A stretch of 64,000 nucleotides of DNA, from contig NZ_CP121648.1 of assembly GCF_029714205.1 (NCBI RefSeq), positions 4,663,001 to 4,727,000 of the forward strand, given 5' to 3'. The notes under the pieces were generated by a model, which had not been told where the DNA came from, did not search any database, and saw only the letters and a list, made by a program, of their open reading frames with translations. The position numbers and the translations under genes were made by a program. This DNA is from Methylobacterium sp. CB376. GTDB lineage: Bacteria; Pseudomonadota; Alphaproteobacteria; Rhizobiales; Beijerinckiaceae. How positions within the stretch are numbered: position 1 is the stretch's first letter; every line of letters begins with the position of its first letter. Below are positions 19,371 through 29,705 of this stretch, in pieces.

Positions 19371-20492
19371 ATGACCCCCGCCCTCGACCAGTTCCGCCGC
19401 GTCGTCCTGAAGGTCGGCTCCGCCCTCCTCGTCGACCGGGCGCGCGGGCGCCTGCGGCACGCCTGGCTCGCCGCCCTCGCCGAGGACATCGCCGACCTGC
19501 ACGGGCGCGGCGTCGACGTGCTGGTGGTCTCCTCGGGCTCGATCGCCCTCGGGCGGACCGTGCTGGGCTTCCCGCCCGGGGCGCTGCGCCTGGAGGAGAG
19601 CCAGGCCGCGGCCGCGGTGGGGCAGATCGCGCTCGCCCGCCACTGGTCGGAGGCGCTCGCGCATCACGGCATCGTCGCCGGCCAGATCCTGGTGACGCCG
19701 CACGACACCGAGGAGCGCCGCCGCTACCTCAACGCCCGCGCCACGACGCTGAAGCTCCTCGACATGCGGGCGGTCCCGGTCGTGAACGAGAACGACACGG
19801 TCGCCACCTCGGAGATCCGCTACGGCGACAACGACCGGCTCGCCGCCCGCGTGGCGACGATGATCGGGGCGGATCTCCTGGTGCTGTTCTCCGACATCGA
19901 CGGGCTCTACACGGCGCCGCCGGCCAGCGACCCGTCCGCGCGCCACCTCCCGGTGATCCCGCGCATCACCCCGGAGATCGAGGCCATGGCCGGCGGACCG
20001 GCCTCGGAGCTGTCGCGCGGCGGCATGCGCACCAAGATCGAGGCGGGCAAGATCGCCGCCGGCGGCGGCACCCACATGCTGATCGCGGACGGGCGCGGCA
20101 AGAACCCGCTGCGGGCGGTGGCGGCGGGCGCGCGGGCCTCGTGGTTCCTCTCCGCCTCGACCCCGACGGCGGCGCGCAAGACCTGGATCGCCGGCTCGCT
20201 CGAACCCCGCGGCAGTTTGGTGATCGACGCGGGCGCCGAGCGGGCGCTGCAGGGCGGGGCGAGCCTGCTGCCGGTCGGCGTCGCCCGGATCGAGGGCGCC
20301 TTCGCCCGCGGCGACGCGGTGGTGATCCGCTCCCTGGGCGGGGCCGTGCTCGGGCGCGGCCTGGTGGCCTATGACAGCGACGACGCGGCCCGCATCATCG
20401 GCCGGTCGAGCCGCGAGATCGAGGCGGTCCTGGGCTATCCCGGCCGCGCCGAGATGATCCATCGCGACGACATGGCGCTCGTCGGCGAGTAG
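19371..20492 (+). CDS. proB: Glutamate 5-kinase
   Basis: First step of proline synthesis: ATP + glutamate to glutamyl-5-phosphate. The 373-residue product has an amino-acid kinase domain (1-255: [57 protein letters not shown]) and a C-terminal PUA domain (about 285-365, [17 protein letters not shown]). Length matches the two-domain enzyme. ATG 19371 is chosen because the kinase fold begins nine residues later. proA follows after a DUF3828 gene and a repeat element, so the two proline genes are probably not in one transcript here. Confidence 0.96.
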   Translation: MTPALDQFRRVVLKVGSALLVDRARGRLRHAWLAALAEDIADLHGRGVDVLVVSSGSIALGRTVLGFPPGALRLEESQAAAAVGQIALARHWSEALAHHGIVAGQILVTPHDTEERRRYLNARATTLKLLDMRAVPVVNENDTVATSEIRYGDNDRLAARVATMIGADLLVLFSDIDGLYTAPPASDPSARHLPVIPRITPEIEAMAGGPASELSRGGMRTKIEAGKIAAGGGTHMLIADGRGKNPLRAVAAGARASWFLSASTPTAARKTWIAGSLEPRGSLVIDAGAERALQGGASLLPVGVARIEGAFARGDAVVIRSLGGAVLGRGLVAYDSDDAARIIGRSSREIEAVLGYPGRAEMIHRDDMALVGE

Positions 20493-20554
20493 GGGCGGCG
20501 ATCGCGCCCGCCCCGACTCCGACCGGGCTTCCCCTGCGTCGCGCCGCGCTCTAT

Positions 20555-20785
20555 AGCATTGTCCGACGAAGGGGTGCCGGTCCGTCGAAGACAAGGCGGC
20601 ACGATCCACGACCTGGAGCAGCGCGCGATTGCACCGTGATCGGGCGCCGCTCTAAGCAGAATTGCATCGGGAATTCTGCTTAGTCTCTTGCTCTCGCATC
20701 ATTTTCCGCCGACGCGGTCCTTCGGTTCGCCGGCGAACCGGTGACTGCTTCGGCGCCGGCCGGTCCCGGCCGGCGCAATGATGCT
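20555..20785. repeat. Composite intergenic repeat element with perfect 12-bp hairpin
   Basis: This fills most of the 339-bp gap after proB. The ends mirror each other (AGCATTG at 20555 and CAATGATGCT at 20776-20785). Inside are a GACGAAG/GCCGGTCCGTCGAAG segment, a perfect inverted repeat (CTAAGCAGAATT at 20652-20663, 8-base loop, AATTCTGCTTAG at 20672-20683), and an ATTTTCCGCC..GCGAACCGGTGACTGCTTCGG segment. The whole is AT-richer than flanking DNA and resembles the dispersed intergenic repeats of Rhizobiales. No coding capacity is evident. Confidence 0.65.
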
Positions 20786-20831
20786 TTGGATCTCGGCGCC
20801 CCCCGTGCGGCCGCTTCCTGGACACGAATGC

Positions 20832-21365
20832 ATGACGACGCGACGGATCCCTCCCGCCCTCGCCCTCGCGCTGGCCCTCGCGGCCGGCCCCGCCCTCGCG
20901 CAGGCGGCGCCGGACGCGCCGGTTCGCGAGGCCTACCGGATCACGGTCCGCTCCCTCGCGGCGCCGGGACCGGCGAGCGTGCCCCCCTGGCGGCCGCCGC
21001 ACCGGCGGACCTTGTTCAGCAAGCGCCTCGCCGCCCTCTTCGCCCGGGACGACCTCTACCAGAAGGAGAGCGGCGATATCGGTCACCTCGACGCCGACCC
21101 GTTCCTGAGCGGCCAGGACGGCGAGGTGAAGGACCTGCGCGTCACGGTCGAGACCGGGCCCGCCGAGGGCCGGGCCGAGGTGGCCGCGCGCTTCGTCAGC
21201 TTCGGGACGCCGGTCACCGTCCGCTTCCGGGTGGTCGAGGAGGCGGGCGCGTGGCGCATCGACGACATCCTCGACACCGTCGAGGGCAGGGAGGTCCCGG
21301 TGAGCGCGCGCCTTACCGCGCCCTACCCGTGCGGCAGCTTCGTCGGAAAACGCTGCCGGCGCTGA
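20832..21365 (+). CDS. Secreted DUF3828-type protein
   Basis: The 177-residue product has a signal peptide (about 1-24, ending GPALAQAA). The mature part has [45 protein letters not shown], and a Cys pair near the end ([11 protein letters not shown]), matching the DUF3828 pattern of small exported NTF2-like proteins. Function is unknown. ATG 20832 directly precedes the signal peptide. It lies between proB and proA, which are usually adjacent, so it looks inserted into that order together with the repeat element upstream. Confidence 0.75.
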   Translation: MTTRRIPPALALALALAAGPALAQAAPDAPVREAYRITVRSLAAPGPASVPPWRPPHRRTLFSKRLAALFARDDLYQKESGDIGHLDADPFLSGQDGEVKDLRVTVETGPAEGRAEVAARFVSFGTPVTVRFRVVEEAGAWRIDDILDTVEGREVPVSARLTAPYPCGSFVGKRCRR

Positions 21366-21483
21366 GCTCTCCGCCGCCCTGCGCCGGCTCAGCTTGTCGC
21401 GGGTGGGGGCCCGTGGCATGGAGAGCCGCGCGGCGACCCGACCCATCGGACCGAACGCCCGCGCGCATCGCAGGAACAGTGCC

Positions 21484-22779
21484 GTGTCCGTGCTCAGCCT
21501 GAAGCCCCGCGCCGGGGCCGACGACGTCGACGCCCTCATGCGGGAGATCGGCCGCAGGGCGCGCGCCGCCTCCCGGCGCATGGCGCTCGTCCCGGCCCGG
21601 GCCAAGGACATGGCCCTGCGGGCCGCCGCGGCCGCCATCCGCGACGCCGCCCCGGTCATCCTGGAGGCGAACGCCGCCGACCTCGCCGAGGCGCGGGGCG
21701 CGAACCTGCCCGCCGCGACCCTCGACCGGCTCGCACTGACCCCGGGCCGGGTCGAGGCCATCGCCGCCGCGGTCGAGGCCATCGCGGGCCTGCCCGATCC
21801 GGTCGGCCGCCAGCTCGCGGCCTTCGAGCGCCCGAACGGCCTCGCCATCGAGCGGATCTCCACCCCCCTCGGCGTGGTCGGGGTGATCTACGAGAGCCGG
21901 CCCAACGTCACGGCCGATGCGGGGGCGCTCTGCCTCAAGGCCGGCAACGCCGCCGTGCTGCGCGCCGGCTCCGAGAGCCTGCGCAGCGCCGCCGCCATCG
22001 CGCGGGCCATGGCGGACGGCCTCGCCGCGCAGGGCCTGCCCGCCGAGGCGATCCAGCTCGTGCCCACCCGGGACCGCGCGGCGGTCGGCGCCATGCTGGC
22101 GGGCCTCGACGGCTGCATCGACGTCATCGTGCCCCGCGGCGGCAAGAGCCTGGTCGCGCGCGTGCAGAGCGAGGCCCGGGTGCCGGTCTTCGCCCATCTC
22201 GAAGGCATCTGCCACGTCTTCGTGCACGCGCGGGCCGACCTCGCCATGGCGCGCGAGATCCTGCGCAACAGCAAGCTGCGCCGCACCGGGATCTGCGGCG
22301 CGGCCGAGACGCTGCTGGTCGACCGCGCCTGCGCCGGCACCCACCTGGCGCCCCTCGTCGCCGACCTCCTGGAGGCCGGCTGCGCCGTGCGCGGCGACGC
22401 CGAGACCCAGGCGGTCGACCCGCGGGTCACGCCGGCGACCGAGGCCGATTGGCGGACCGAGTACCTCGACGCGGTCATCGCCGTGCGGGTGGTGGACGGG
22501 CTCGACGCCGCCATCGACCACGTCGAGACCTACGGCTCGCACCACACGGACGCGATCGTCACGGCCGACGAGGCGGCGGCCGAGCGCTTCCTCGCCGAGG
22601 TCGATTCGGCGATCGTGGTGCACAACGCCTCGACGCAATTCGCGGATGGCGGAGAGTTCGGCTTCGGCGCCGAGATCGGCATCGCCACCGGGCGGATGCA
22701 TGCGCGCGGCCCGGTCGGCGTCGAGCAGCTCACGACCTTCAAGTACCGCGTGCACGGCTCCGGTCAGGTCCGGCCCTGA
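21484..22779 (+). CDS. proA: Glutamate-5-semialdehyde dehydrogenase (gamma-glutamyl phosphate reductase)
   Basis: Second step of proline synthesis: NADPH-dependent reduction of glutamyl-5-phosphate. From GTG 21484 the product has 431 residues, close to the family length. It shows [15 protein letters not shown], the catalytic-Cys region [13 protein letters not shown], and the C-terminal [21 protein letters not shown]. The frame is open to 21394, but that extension is Arg-rich and atypical. nadD starts 6 bp after the stop, so the two are cotranscribed. Confidence 0.96.
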   Translation: MSVLSLKPRAGADDVDALMREIGRRARAASRRMALVPARAKDMALRAAAAAIRDAAPVILEANAADLAEARGANLPAATLDRLALTPGRVEAIAAAVEAIAGLPDPVGRQLAAFERPNGLAIERISTPLGVVGVIYESRPNVTADAGALCLKAGNAAVLRAGSESLRSAAAIARAMADGLAAQGLPAEAIQLVPTRDRAAVGAMLAGLDGCIDVIVPRGGKSLVARVQSEARVPVFAHLEGICHVFVHARADLAMAREILRNSKLRRTGICGAAETLLVDRACAGTHLAPLVADLLEAGCAVRGDAETQAVDPRVTPATEADWRTEYLDAVIAVRVVDGLDAAIDHVETYGSHHTDAIVTADEAAAERFLAEVDSAIVVHNASTQFADGGEFGFGAEIGIATGRMHARGPVGVEQLTTFKYRVHGSGQVRP

Positions 22780-22785
22780 AGCCAG

Positions 22786-23403
22786 GTGGGCGTGCGTCTC
22801 CCGCCGAGCGCGCCGGGCCTGCGCATCGGGCTCTACGGCGGTTCCTTCAACCCGGCCCATGCCGGCCACCTGCATGTCAGCCAGCTGGCGCTGCGGCGGC
22901 TCGCCCTCGACCGGGTCTGGTGGCTCGTGAGCCCGGGCAACCCGCTCAAGGACCGGACGATCCTGGCGCCCCTGGCGGAGCGCGTCGCCGGGGCCGCCGC
23001 GATCGCGCGCGACCCGCGCGTCGCCGTGACCGCCTTCGAGAGCGCGATCGGCGCCCGCTTCACCCGCGACTCCCTGGCCTGGCTGCGCCGCCACCGGCCC
23101 TTCCCGCTTTTCGTCTGGATCATGGGGGCCGACAGCCTCGCGAGTTTCCACCGCTGGCAGGGCTGGCGCGAGATCGTCCGGTCGATGCCGATCGCGGTGA
23201 TCGACCGGCCGGGCTTCACCCTCGGGGCCGCCGCGTCCCCGGCGGCGCGGGCGATGGCGCGCCACCGGATCGACGAGCGCGACGCGGCCCGCCTCGCCGG
23301 GATGGCGCCGCCGGCCTGGGTGTTCCTGCACGGACCCCGCTCCGACCTCTCCTCGACCGCGCTGCGGCGGGCGTCGTCGGGTGACAGAGATCACGCGCCG
23401 TGA
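22786..23403 (+). CDS. nadD: Nicotinate-nucleotide adenylyltransferase
   Basis: Joins NaMN and ATP to give deamido-NAD. The 205-residue product has the nucleotidyltransferase signature GLYGGSFNPAHAGHLH near residue 15, VWWLVSPGNPLK, FVWIMGADSLASFHRW, and the C-terminal LSSTALR, the (I/L)SST.R motif of the family. GTG 22786 is used; GTG 22792 is also possible, and neither has a convincing SD. It lies between proA and rsfS, the standard alphaproteobacterial order. Confidence 0.95.
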   Translation: MGVRLPPSAPGLRIGLYGGSFNPAHAGHLHVSQLALRRLALDRVWWLVSPGNPLKDRTILAPLAERVAGAAAIARDPRVAVTAFESAIGARFTRDSLAWLRRHRPFPLFVWIMGADSLASFHRWQGWREIVRSMPIAVIDRPGFTLGAAASPAARAMARHRIDERDAARLAGMAPPAWVFLHGPRSDLSSTALRRASSGDRDHAP

Positions 23404-23413
23404 CACGCGCGTA

Positions 23414-23443
23414 TTGAAAGGCGGGGCCCGGCGCCCTTATCTT
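23414..23443 (+). promoter_or_regulatory. Putative promoter of rsfS-rlmH-envC-ctpA
   Basis: TTGAAA (23414-23419) and TATCTT (23438-23443) are 18 bases apart in the only AT-rich spot of the nadD-rsfS gap. They point at rsfS. Transcription would begin close to the GTG at 23458, leaving almost no leader for that start codon. Confidence 0.45.
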
Positions 23444-23457
23444 GATGCAACGGCGCC

Positions 23458-23910
23458 GTGTGGCGCGAACGACAGGGGTCGGCACTGAACCAACCACTTT
23501 CCCGCGAGGCTCACATCCACGAGCTTCCTGCTCGGCCCGAGGCGGTGCCGCCGGCGGCCGAGGATCGGCCCGACGGGCTCCTGGCGATCGCCCGGCGCTG
23601 CCTTGAGGACATGAAGGCCGAGGACACGGTCGAGATCGACCTTGCCGGCAAGACCTCGATCGCCGACGCGATGATCATCACCTCCGGCCGCTCGCACCGC
23701 CACGTCGGCTCCATCGCCGAGAAGCTGGTGCAGGAGCTGAAGGCCTCCGGCCACGGCAACGCCCGCATCGAGGGCCTGCCGGCCTGCGACTGGGTGCTGA
23801 TCGATGCCGGCGATCTCCTGGTGCACATCTTCCGGCCCGAGGTCCGCCACTTCTACAATCTGGAGAAGATGTGGGGGGCCGACCGGCCGGGCGACCGCCT
23901 GGCCGGCTGA
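23458..23910 (+). CDS. rsfS: Ribosomal silencing factor RsfS
   Basis: Binds L14 and blocks subunit joining when nutrients are scarce. The 150-residue product has the RsfS fold from about residue 40: DMKAEDTVEIDLAGKTSIAD, MIITSGRSHRHV, and the end HIFRPEVRHFYNLEKMW. GTG 23458 is the first start; an in-frame CTG at 23485 (giving NQPLSREAHIHEL) has AGGGG six bases upstream and could be the true start. No ATG is available before the conserved domain. rlmH follows after 21 bp. Confidence 0.94.
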   Translation: MWRERQGSALNQPLSREAHIHELPARPEAVPPAAEDRPDGLLAIARRCLEDMKAEDTVEIDLAGKTSIADAMIITSGRSHRHVGSIAEKLVQELKASGHGNARIEGLPACDWVLIDAGDLLVHIFRPEVRHFYNLEKMWGADRPGDRLAG

Positions 23911-23931
23911 CCCGGTGCGGGCGGCGCAGGG

Positions 23932-24420
23932 GTGCGCCTCGCCCTCGTGGCCGTCGGCCGCCTGAAGCGCGGCCCGGAGCGGGACCTCGCCGAGGGCTAC
24001 CGCGCGCGGGCCGACGCGCTGGCGCGGGGCCTCGGCCTGTCCGCGGTCCAGCTCACCGAATTGCCGGAGAGCCGCGCCCGCCGCGCCCCGGACCGCTGCG
24101 CCGAGGAGGGCGCGGCGATCCTCGCCTGCCTGCCGGCCGGGAGCGCCGTCATCGTGATGGACGAGGGCGGCAGGGCGGTGACGAGCGCCGGGCTGGCCGA
24201 GCAGGTGGCCGCGTGGCGCGACGGCGGCCGGCCCGGTCTCACGATCGTGATTGGCGGGGCCGACGGGCTGTGCGAGAGCGTGCGGCACCGGGCCGACCTC
24301 GTCTTCGCCTTCGGGGCCGCCACGCTCCCGCACGGCCTGGTCAGGGTGTTGGTGCTTGAGCAACTATATCGCGTCATGACCATCCTGGCCGGCCACCCCT
24401 ATCACCGCGGCGCCCCGTGA
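23932..24420 (+). CDS. rlmH: 23S rRNA (pseudouridine1915-N3)-methyltransferase RlmH
   Basis: SPOUT-family enzyme that methylates pseudouridine 1915 in helix 69 of 23S rRNA. The 162-residue product has MRLALVAVGRLKRGPE at the start, VIVMDEGGRAVTS, the knot motif FVIGGADG-like IVIGGADGLCESV, and the C-terminal LEQLYRVMTILAGHPYHR. The GTG start follows rsfS by 21 bp; the stop overlaps the GTG of the next gene (GTGA at 24417-24420). Order rsfS-rlmH-envC is standard in the group. Confidence 0.95.
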   Translation: MRLALVAVGRLKRGPERDLAEGYRARADALARGLGLSAVQLTELPESRARRAPDRCAEEGAAILACLPAGSAVIVMDEGGRAVTSAGLAEQVAAWRDGGRPGLTIVIGGADGLCESVRHRADLVFAFGAATLPHGLVRVLVLEQLYRVMTILAGHPYHRGAP

Positions 24421-25708
24421 TCCGCCCCCTCCCGCTCCTCGGCTTCCTGCTCGCCTGCGCCGGTGCCGCCGCGCAGGAGCGCGCCTCCGTCCGGCCCGAC
24501 CCGATCGACCAGGCCCAGGCCGAGAAGGAGCAGAAGGCCCAGAGCCTCAAGGCCCTGGAGGCGGCGCTGGCGGCGAGCGCGGAGGCCCGCGGCCGCCTCG
24601 AGAAGGAGGTGGAGGAGCTGAAGGGCGACCGCGCGCGCCTGAGCCAAGCGCTCCTCGACGGAACCCGCCGGGCGCAAGAGGCCGAGGAGCGCATCGGCGT
24701 CCTGGAGACGCGCCTGGAGACCATGACGGCGAGCCAGACGGCGATCCGGCGCTCCCTCGAGGCGCGCCGCGGCGTCATCGCCGAGGTGCTGGCGGCGCTC
24801 CAGCGGATGGGGCGGCGCCCGCCCCCCGCCGTGCTGGTCCAGCCCGAGGACATGCTGGCGGCGATCCGCACCTCGATGCTGCTCGGCGCCGTCGTGCCCG
24901 AATTGCAGGGCGAGGCCGAGACGCTCGCGGGCGACCTCGCCGAACTCGAGCGCCTGCGCGGCCTGATCGCGGCCGACCGGGAGAGCCTGCGCAGGGACCT
25001 CGCCGGCTGGGCGGGGGAGCGCCAGCGCCTCGACGCCCTCGTCGCCGCCCGCCAGACCCGCCTCGGCGAGGCCGAGACCGGGCTCGCGGGCGAGCGGGAG
25101 CGCGCCGCCGGGCTCGCCGGCCAGGCGCGCAGCCTCAAGGACCTCGTCGACAAGCTCGATGGCGAGATCTCGGCCGCCCGCCGGGCCGCGGAGGCGGAGA
25201 GCCGCGAGACCCGCGAGCGCTTCGCCGCCGCGGCCCTGCGCGACCCGGTCCGGTTGGCACCGAAGCTGCCTTTCTCCCAGGTGAGGGGGGTCGTCCCCCG
25301 ACCGGCGACCGGGGAGGTGGTCAAGGCCTTCGGGGCGGCCGACGGAAACGGCGGAACGACGCGCGGCATTTCGCTCGCGACCCGTCCCCGCGCCGTCGTG
25401 TCATCCCCGGCCGACGGGTGGGTCGCCTATGCGGGGCCTTTCCGGAGCTATGGACGTCTCTTGATCATCAACGCGGGCGACGGCTACTATCTCCTTCTGG
25501 CGGGCATGGATCAGATCAACGTGGACGTCGGTCAGTTCGTGCTCGCCGGAGAGCCGGTCGCCGCGATGGGGGACTCGGGCTTGGCGCCTTCGGCGGGAGG
25601 CGGCGGGCGGAACGATCCCGTCCTGTACGTCGAGTTCAGAAAAGACGGTAGCTCCATCGACCCGGAGCCATGGTGGGCGAAGGCGGCAAGCGAGAAGGTC
25701 CGCGGATA

Positions 25709-25709
<1 letters not shown>
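24417..25709 (+). CDS. EnvC-like murein hydrolase activator (degenerate M23)
   Basis: Periplasmic activator of cell-wall amidases during division. The 430-residue product has a signal peptide (1-20, ACAGAAAQ), a long coiled coil (about 25-260) and a C-terminal LytM/M23 domain (about 305-425). The zinc ligands of active M23 peptidases are gone: RGISLAT replaces the HxxxD region and LYVEFRK replaces HxH, as in EnvC itself. It should therefore activate an amidase rather than cut peptidoglycan. It overlaps rlmH by 4 bp and ctpA by 1 bp (TAATG), a tight operon. Confidence 0.88.
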
Positions 25710-27031
<1,322 letters not shown>

Positions 27032-27048
27032 CCGGGGTGTCCCGAACC

Positions 27049-27071
27049 GGCCGGCGGTCTTCTCGCCGGCC
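27049..27071 (+). terminator. Hairpin after ctpA
   Basis: A perfect 8-bp stem (GGCCGGCG / CGCCGGCC) with a 7-base loop begins 18 bp after the ctpA stop. It is followed by GTTAGGG rather than a U-run, so it may be a 3'-end stabilising or Rho-assisted structure rather than a classical intrinsic terminator. Confidence 0.4.
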
Positions 27072-27171
27072 GTTAGGGCAGCGTTAACCACGAGGGCCCG
27101 CAATGGCGGTCAGGCGACCGTCGCTGCGGGCCTTGTCGTCTGCGGCCGGTCCGAGAGCCGGATGCGCCGCC

Positions 27172-28362
27172 GTGATCCTCGCCAACGATGCCCTCACCCG
27201 ACCCCTCGGGATGCGGGACGAGACCCCCTCCCGCCTCGCGCGCCTGCGGGCCGCCATCCCGCTGCGGGCGATCCTGTCGGCCGCGGCGGCCGTCCTGGTC
27301 GGGGCCGTCGCCGGGTTCGTCGCCCTGACGGAGGATCCCCTCGGCGGCGAGCCGCACGCCCTGGTGACGATCACCCGGCGCGAGGCCCCGCCCGGCCCGC
27401 CGAGCCCGCGCCCGCCCGCCCCGGCGGAGGCCGGGAGCCGCAGCGCGAGCGAGGTCGAGCGCGCCTCGGGCGTTGCGGTGCTGCGGCCGGAGGGCAGTGC
27501 CGTGCCGGATTCGGTGGTGATCCGCGTGCCGGGGCCGACCGAGATCCGCCTCGCCCCCGCGCCCGATCCGGCCCTCTCCGAGAAGGGCCGCTACGGGCTG
27601 CTGCCGCGCCTCGGCCCGGACGGCGCCCGCGCCGTCGACGTCTACGCCCGGCCGGAGGCGCCCGCCCTGCCGAGCGGCGCGGCGCCGGCCGGCCGGATCG
27701 CCCTGGTGGTGACCGGCCTCGGGATCGGGGCGGCGGTGACGCAGGACGCGGTGACCCGGCTGCCGCCCGCCGTCACCCTCGCCTTCGCCCCCTACGGCGC
27801 CGACGTGGGCCGGCAGGCGGCCCGCGCCCGCGAGGCCGGCCACGAGGTGATGGTGCAGGCCCCGATGGAGCCCTTCGACTACCCGGACAACGATCCCGGG
27901 CCGCAGACGCTGCTCGCGGGCGCCAAGCCCGCCGAGAACGCGGACCGCCTCGGCTTCGTGCTCTCCCGCATCCCGGGCGCGATCGGGGTGGTGAACTACA
28001 TGGGGGCGCGGCTCACCGCCGAGGCCGGGGCCCTCGACCCGATCCTGCGCGAGATCGGGGCCCGCGGCCTCGGCTTCGTCGACGACGGCACCTCGCCGCG
28101 CTCGCTCGCGCTCGACATCGGGCGGCGCGCCCGCGCGCCGGTGGCCCGCGCCGACGTGGTCGTGGACGCGGCGCCGCTCCCCGACGCGGTCGACCGCGAA
28201 CTCGCCCGGCTGGAGGAGACGGCGCGGCGCAAGGGCTTCGCGATGGGTTCGGCCATGGCGCTGCCGCTCACCATCGACCGGATCGCCCGCTGGAGCCGCG
28301 ACCTGGAGGCGCGGGGCATCCTGCTCGTCCCGGCGAGCCGCGCCCTCCGGGCGCGTCGGTAG
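27172..28362 (+). CDS. Divergent polysaccharide deacetylase family protein (YibQ/DUF610)
   Basis: A 396-residue envelope protein with a membrane anchor near the N-terminus ([19 protein letters not shown]), a Pro-rich linker, and a divergent polysaccharide-deacetylase domain (about 170-390: [49 protein letters not shown]). GTG 27172 is chosen because the product then begins close to the family's conserved [12 protein letters not shown] 27103, in frame, is the alternative and would add 23 residues. It lies between ctpA and rppH as in related genomes. Activity in peptidoglycan metabolism is inferred. Confidence 0.87.
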   Translation: MILANDALTRPLGMRDETPSRLARLRAAIPLRAILSAAAAVLVGAVAGFVALTEDPLGGEPHALVTITRREAPPGPPSPRPPAPAEAGSRSASEVERASGVAVLRPEGSAVPDSVVIRVPGPTEIRLAPAPDPALSEKGRYGLLPRLGPDGARAVDVYARPEAPALPSGAAPAGRIALVVTGLGIGAAVTQDAVTRLPPAVTLAFAPYGADVGRQAARAREAGHEVMVQAPMEPFDYPDNDPGPQTLLAGAKPAENADRLGFVLSRIPGAIGVVNYMGARLTAEAGALDPILREIGARGLGFVDDGTSPRSLALDIGRRARAPVARADVVVDAAPLPDAVDRELARLEETARRKGFAMGSAMALPLTIDRIARWSRDLEARGILLVPASRALRARR

Positions 28363-28463
28363 ACGCGCCCCCGCGTCGCCAGACGCGCCCCGCAGCCTTG
28401 TGGCGCCGCGACTTCTCTCGCACAAGGGCGCCAGGATTCCGAAGCGAGCCCGTGCAGGCCCCG

Positions 28464-29012
28464 ATGGCAGACCGCGACACCCGACCGGCCGGCTCCGCCC
28501 TGGCCGATCTTCCCTACCGGCCCTGCGTCGGCATCGCCCTGTTCAACCGCGACGGCCTCGTCTTCGCCGGGCGGCGGGCCAGGGAAGCCGGGCTGGTGGC
28601 CGAGGCGCCCGCCCATAGCTGGCAGATGCCGCAGGGCGGCATCGACCCGGGCGAGACCCCCGAGGGGGCGGCCCTGCGCGAGCTCTACGAGGAGACGAGC
28701 GTGCGGCCGGATTCCGTGCGTCTCCTGGCCGAGGCGCCCGGCTGGTACAGCTACGACCTGCCGAGCGTCGCGGCCGGCCAGCTCTGGAAGGGGCGCTACC
28801 GGGGTCAGACCCAGAAGTGGTTCGCCTTCGCCTTCGAGGGGGCCGACAGCGAGATCGACATCCTCCGCCCGGGCGGCGGCGCCCACAAGGCCGAGTTCGA
28901 CGCGTGGCGCTGGGAACCCCTCGCCAACCTCGCGGAGCTGATCATCCCGTTCAAGCGGCCGGTCTACCAGCAGGTGATCGCCGCCTTCGCACCCTTCGCG
29001 CGCCCGGCATGA
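28464..29012 (+). CDS. rppH: RNA pyrophosphohydrolase RppH
   Basis: Nudix hydrolase that removes pyrophosphate from mRNA 5' ends, starting decay. The 182-residue product has [26 protein letters not shown], the Nudix box with RELYEETSV (about residues 70-78), WYSYDLP and QTQKWFAF, all diagnostic for RppH. ATG 28464 was chosen as the start nearest the domain. A DUF2939 gene follows 45 bp later on the same strand. Confidence 0.96.
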   Translation: MADRDTRPAGSALADLPYRPCVGIALFNRDGLVFAGRRAREAGLVAEAPAHSWQMPQGGIDPGETPEGAALRELYEETSVRPDSVRLLAEAPGWYSYDLPSVAAGQLWKGRYRGQTQKWFAFAFEGADSEIDILRPGGGAHKAEFDAWRWEPLANLAELIIPFKRPVYQQVIAAFAPFARPA

Positions 29013-29057
29013 GGCGGGTTCCGGCCCCGCTGCCCCGGCCGGCGGCGGACTGACCCC

Positions 29058-29705
29058 ATGCGCTGGTGGTGCCTGTTCCTCGCCCTCGTGCTGCTCTGGC
29101 TGGGCTACTCGCTCTCGCCCTACCTGGCGCTCTACCGGCTGAGCGAGGCGGTGCGGACCAACGACCTCCCGGCGGTGACCCAGCGGGTGAATTTCCGCAC
29201 CCTGCGCCTGTCCCTCAGCCGGCAGGCGACGGCCGCCGCCCTGGAGGCGATCGAGGCCCGCCCCGACCTCTCGCCCCGCGACCGCCAGATGCTCACCGAC
29301 GCGGTGGCGGGGCTGGTCGAGCCCGTGGTCGGCAGCCTGGTGACGCCCGAGATGCTGATGGACCTGCTCGATGACGGCTGGCCCGAGCGCCTCGGCATCG
29401 CCCGTCCGGACGGGGCGGCGGGGCCGGGCCGGGGATCGCAGGATCGCGGCCTGCCCGGGCGGCGCGTCTCGGACCTCCTCGCCCTCGCGCGCACCGCCGA
29501 GATGCGGGGCTTCCGCGGCGTCGTGTTCAGCTTCCCGCCCGACCGGCCGCGGGCGAGCCAGTACCGGCTGCGGCTGCGCCTGCGCGGCTTCACCTGGCGG
29601 GTGGTGGATCTCGAACTCCCGGCCGACCTGCGCGACCGCATCAGCCAGAAGCTCGTCCGCCTGCCCCTGCCGGGCCGGGCCGAGCCGCGCCCCGCCGCTC
29701 AGTAG
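29058..29705 (+). CDS. DUF2939-type membrane-anchored protein
   Basis: The 215-residue product has an N-terminal membrane helix (about 3-24, LFLALVLLWLGYSLSPYLA) and the pattern of DUF2939: LYRLSEAVRTNDLPAVTQRVNFRTLRLSL, then FRGVVFSFPPD and a strand-rich C-terminal part with LRLRGFTWRVVDLELP. The function of the family is unknown. Its 3' end overlaps the convergent porin gene by 7 bp, so the two transcripts must run into each other. Confidence 0.8.
   Translation: MRWWCLFLALVLLWLGYSLSPYLALYRLSEAVRTNDLPAVTQRVNFRTLRLSLSRQATAAALEAIEARPDLSPRDRQMLTDAVAGLVEPVVGSLVTPEMLMDLLDDGWPERLGIARPDGAAGPGRGSQDRGLPGRRVSDLLALARTAEMRGFRGVVFSFPPDRPRASQYRLRLRLRGFTWRVVDLELPADLRDRISQKLVRLPLPGRAEPRPAAQ

Noticed and set aside
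19371..22779. proB, DUF3828 and proA as one operon
   Set aside because: A composite repeat element and about 340 bp separate proB from the next gene, and 118 bp separate DUF3828 from proA, so one transcript is not supported by spacing.
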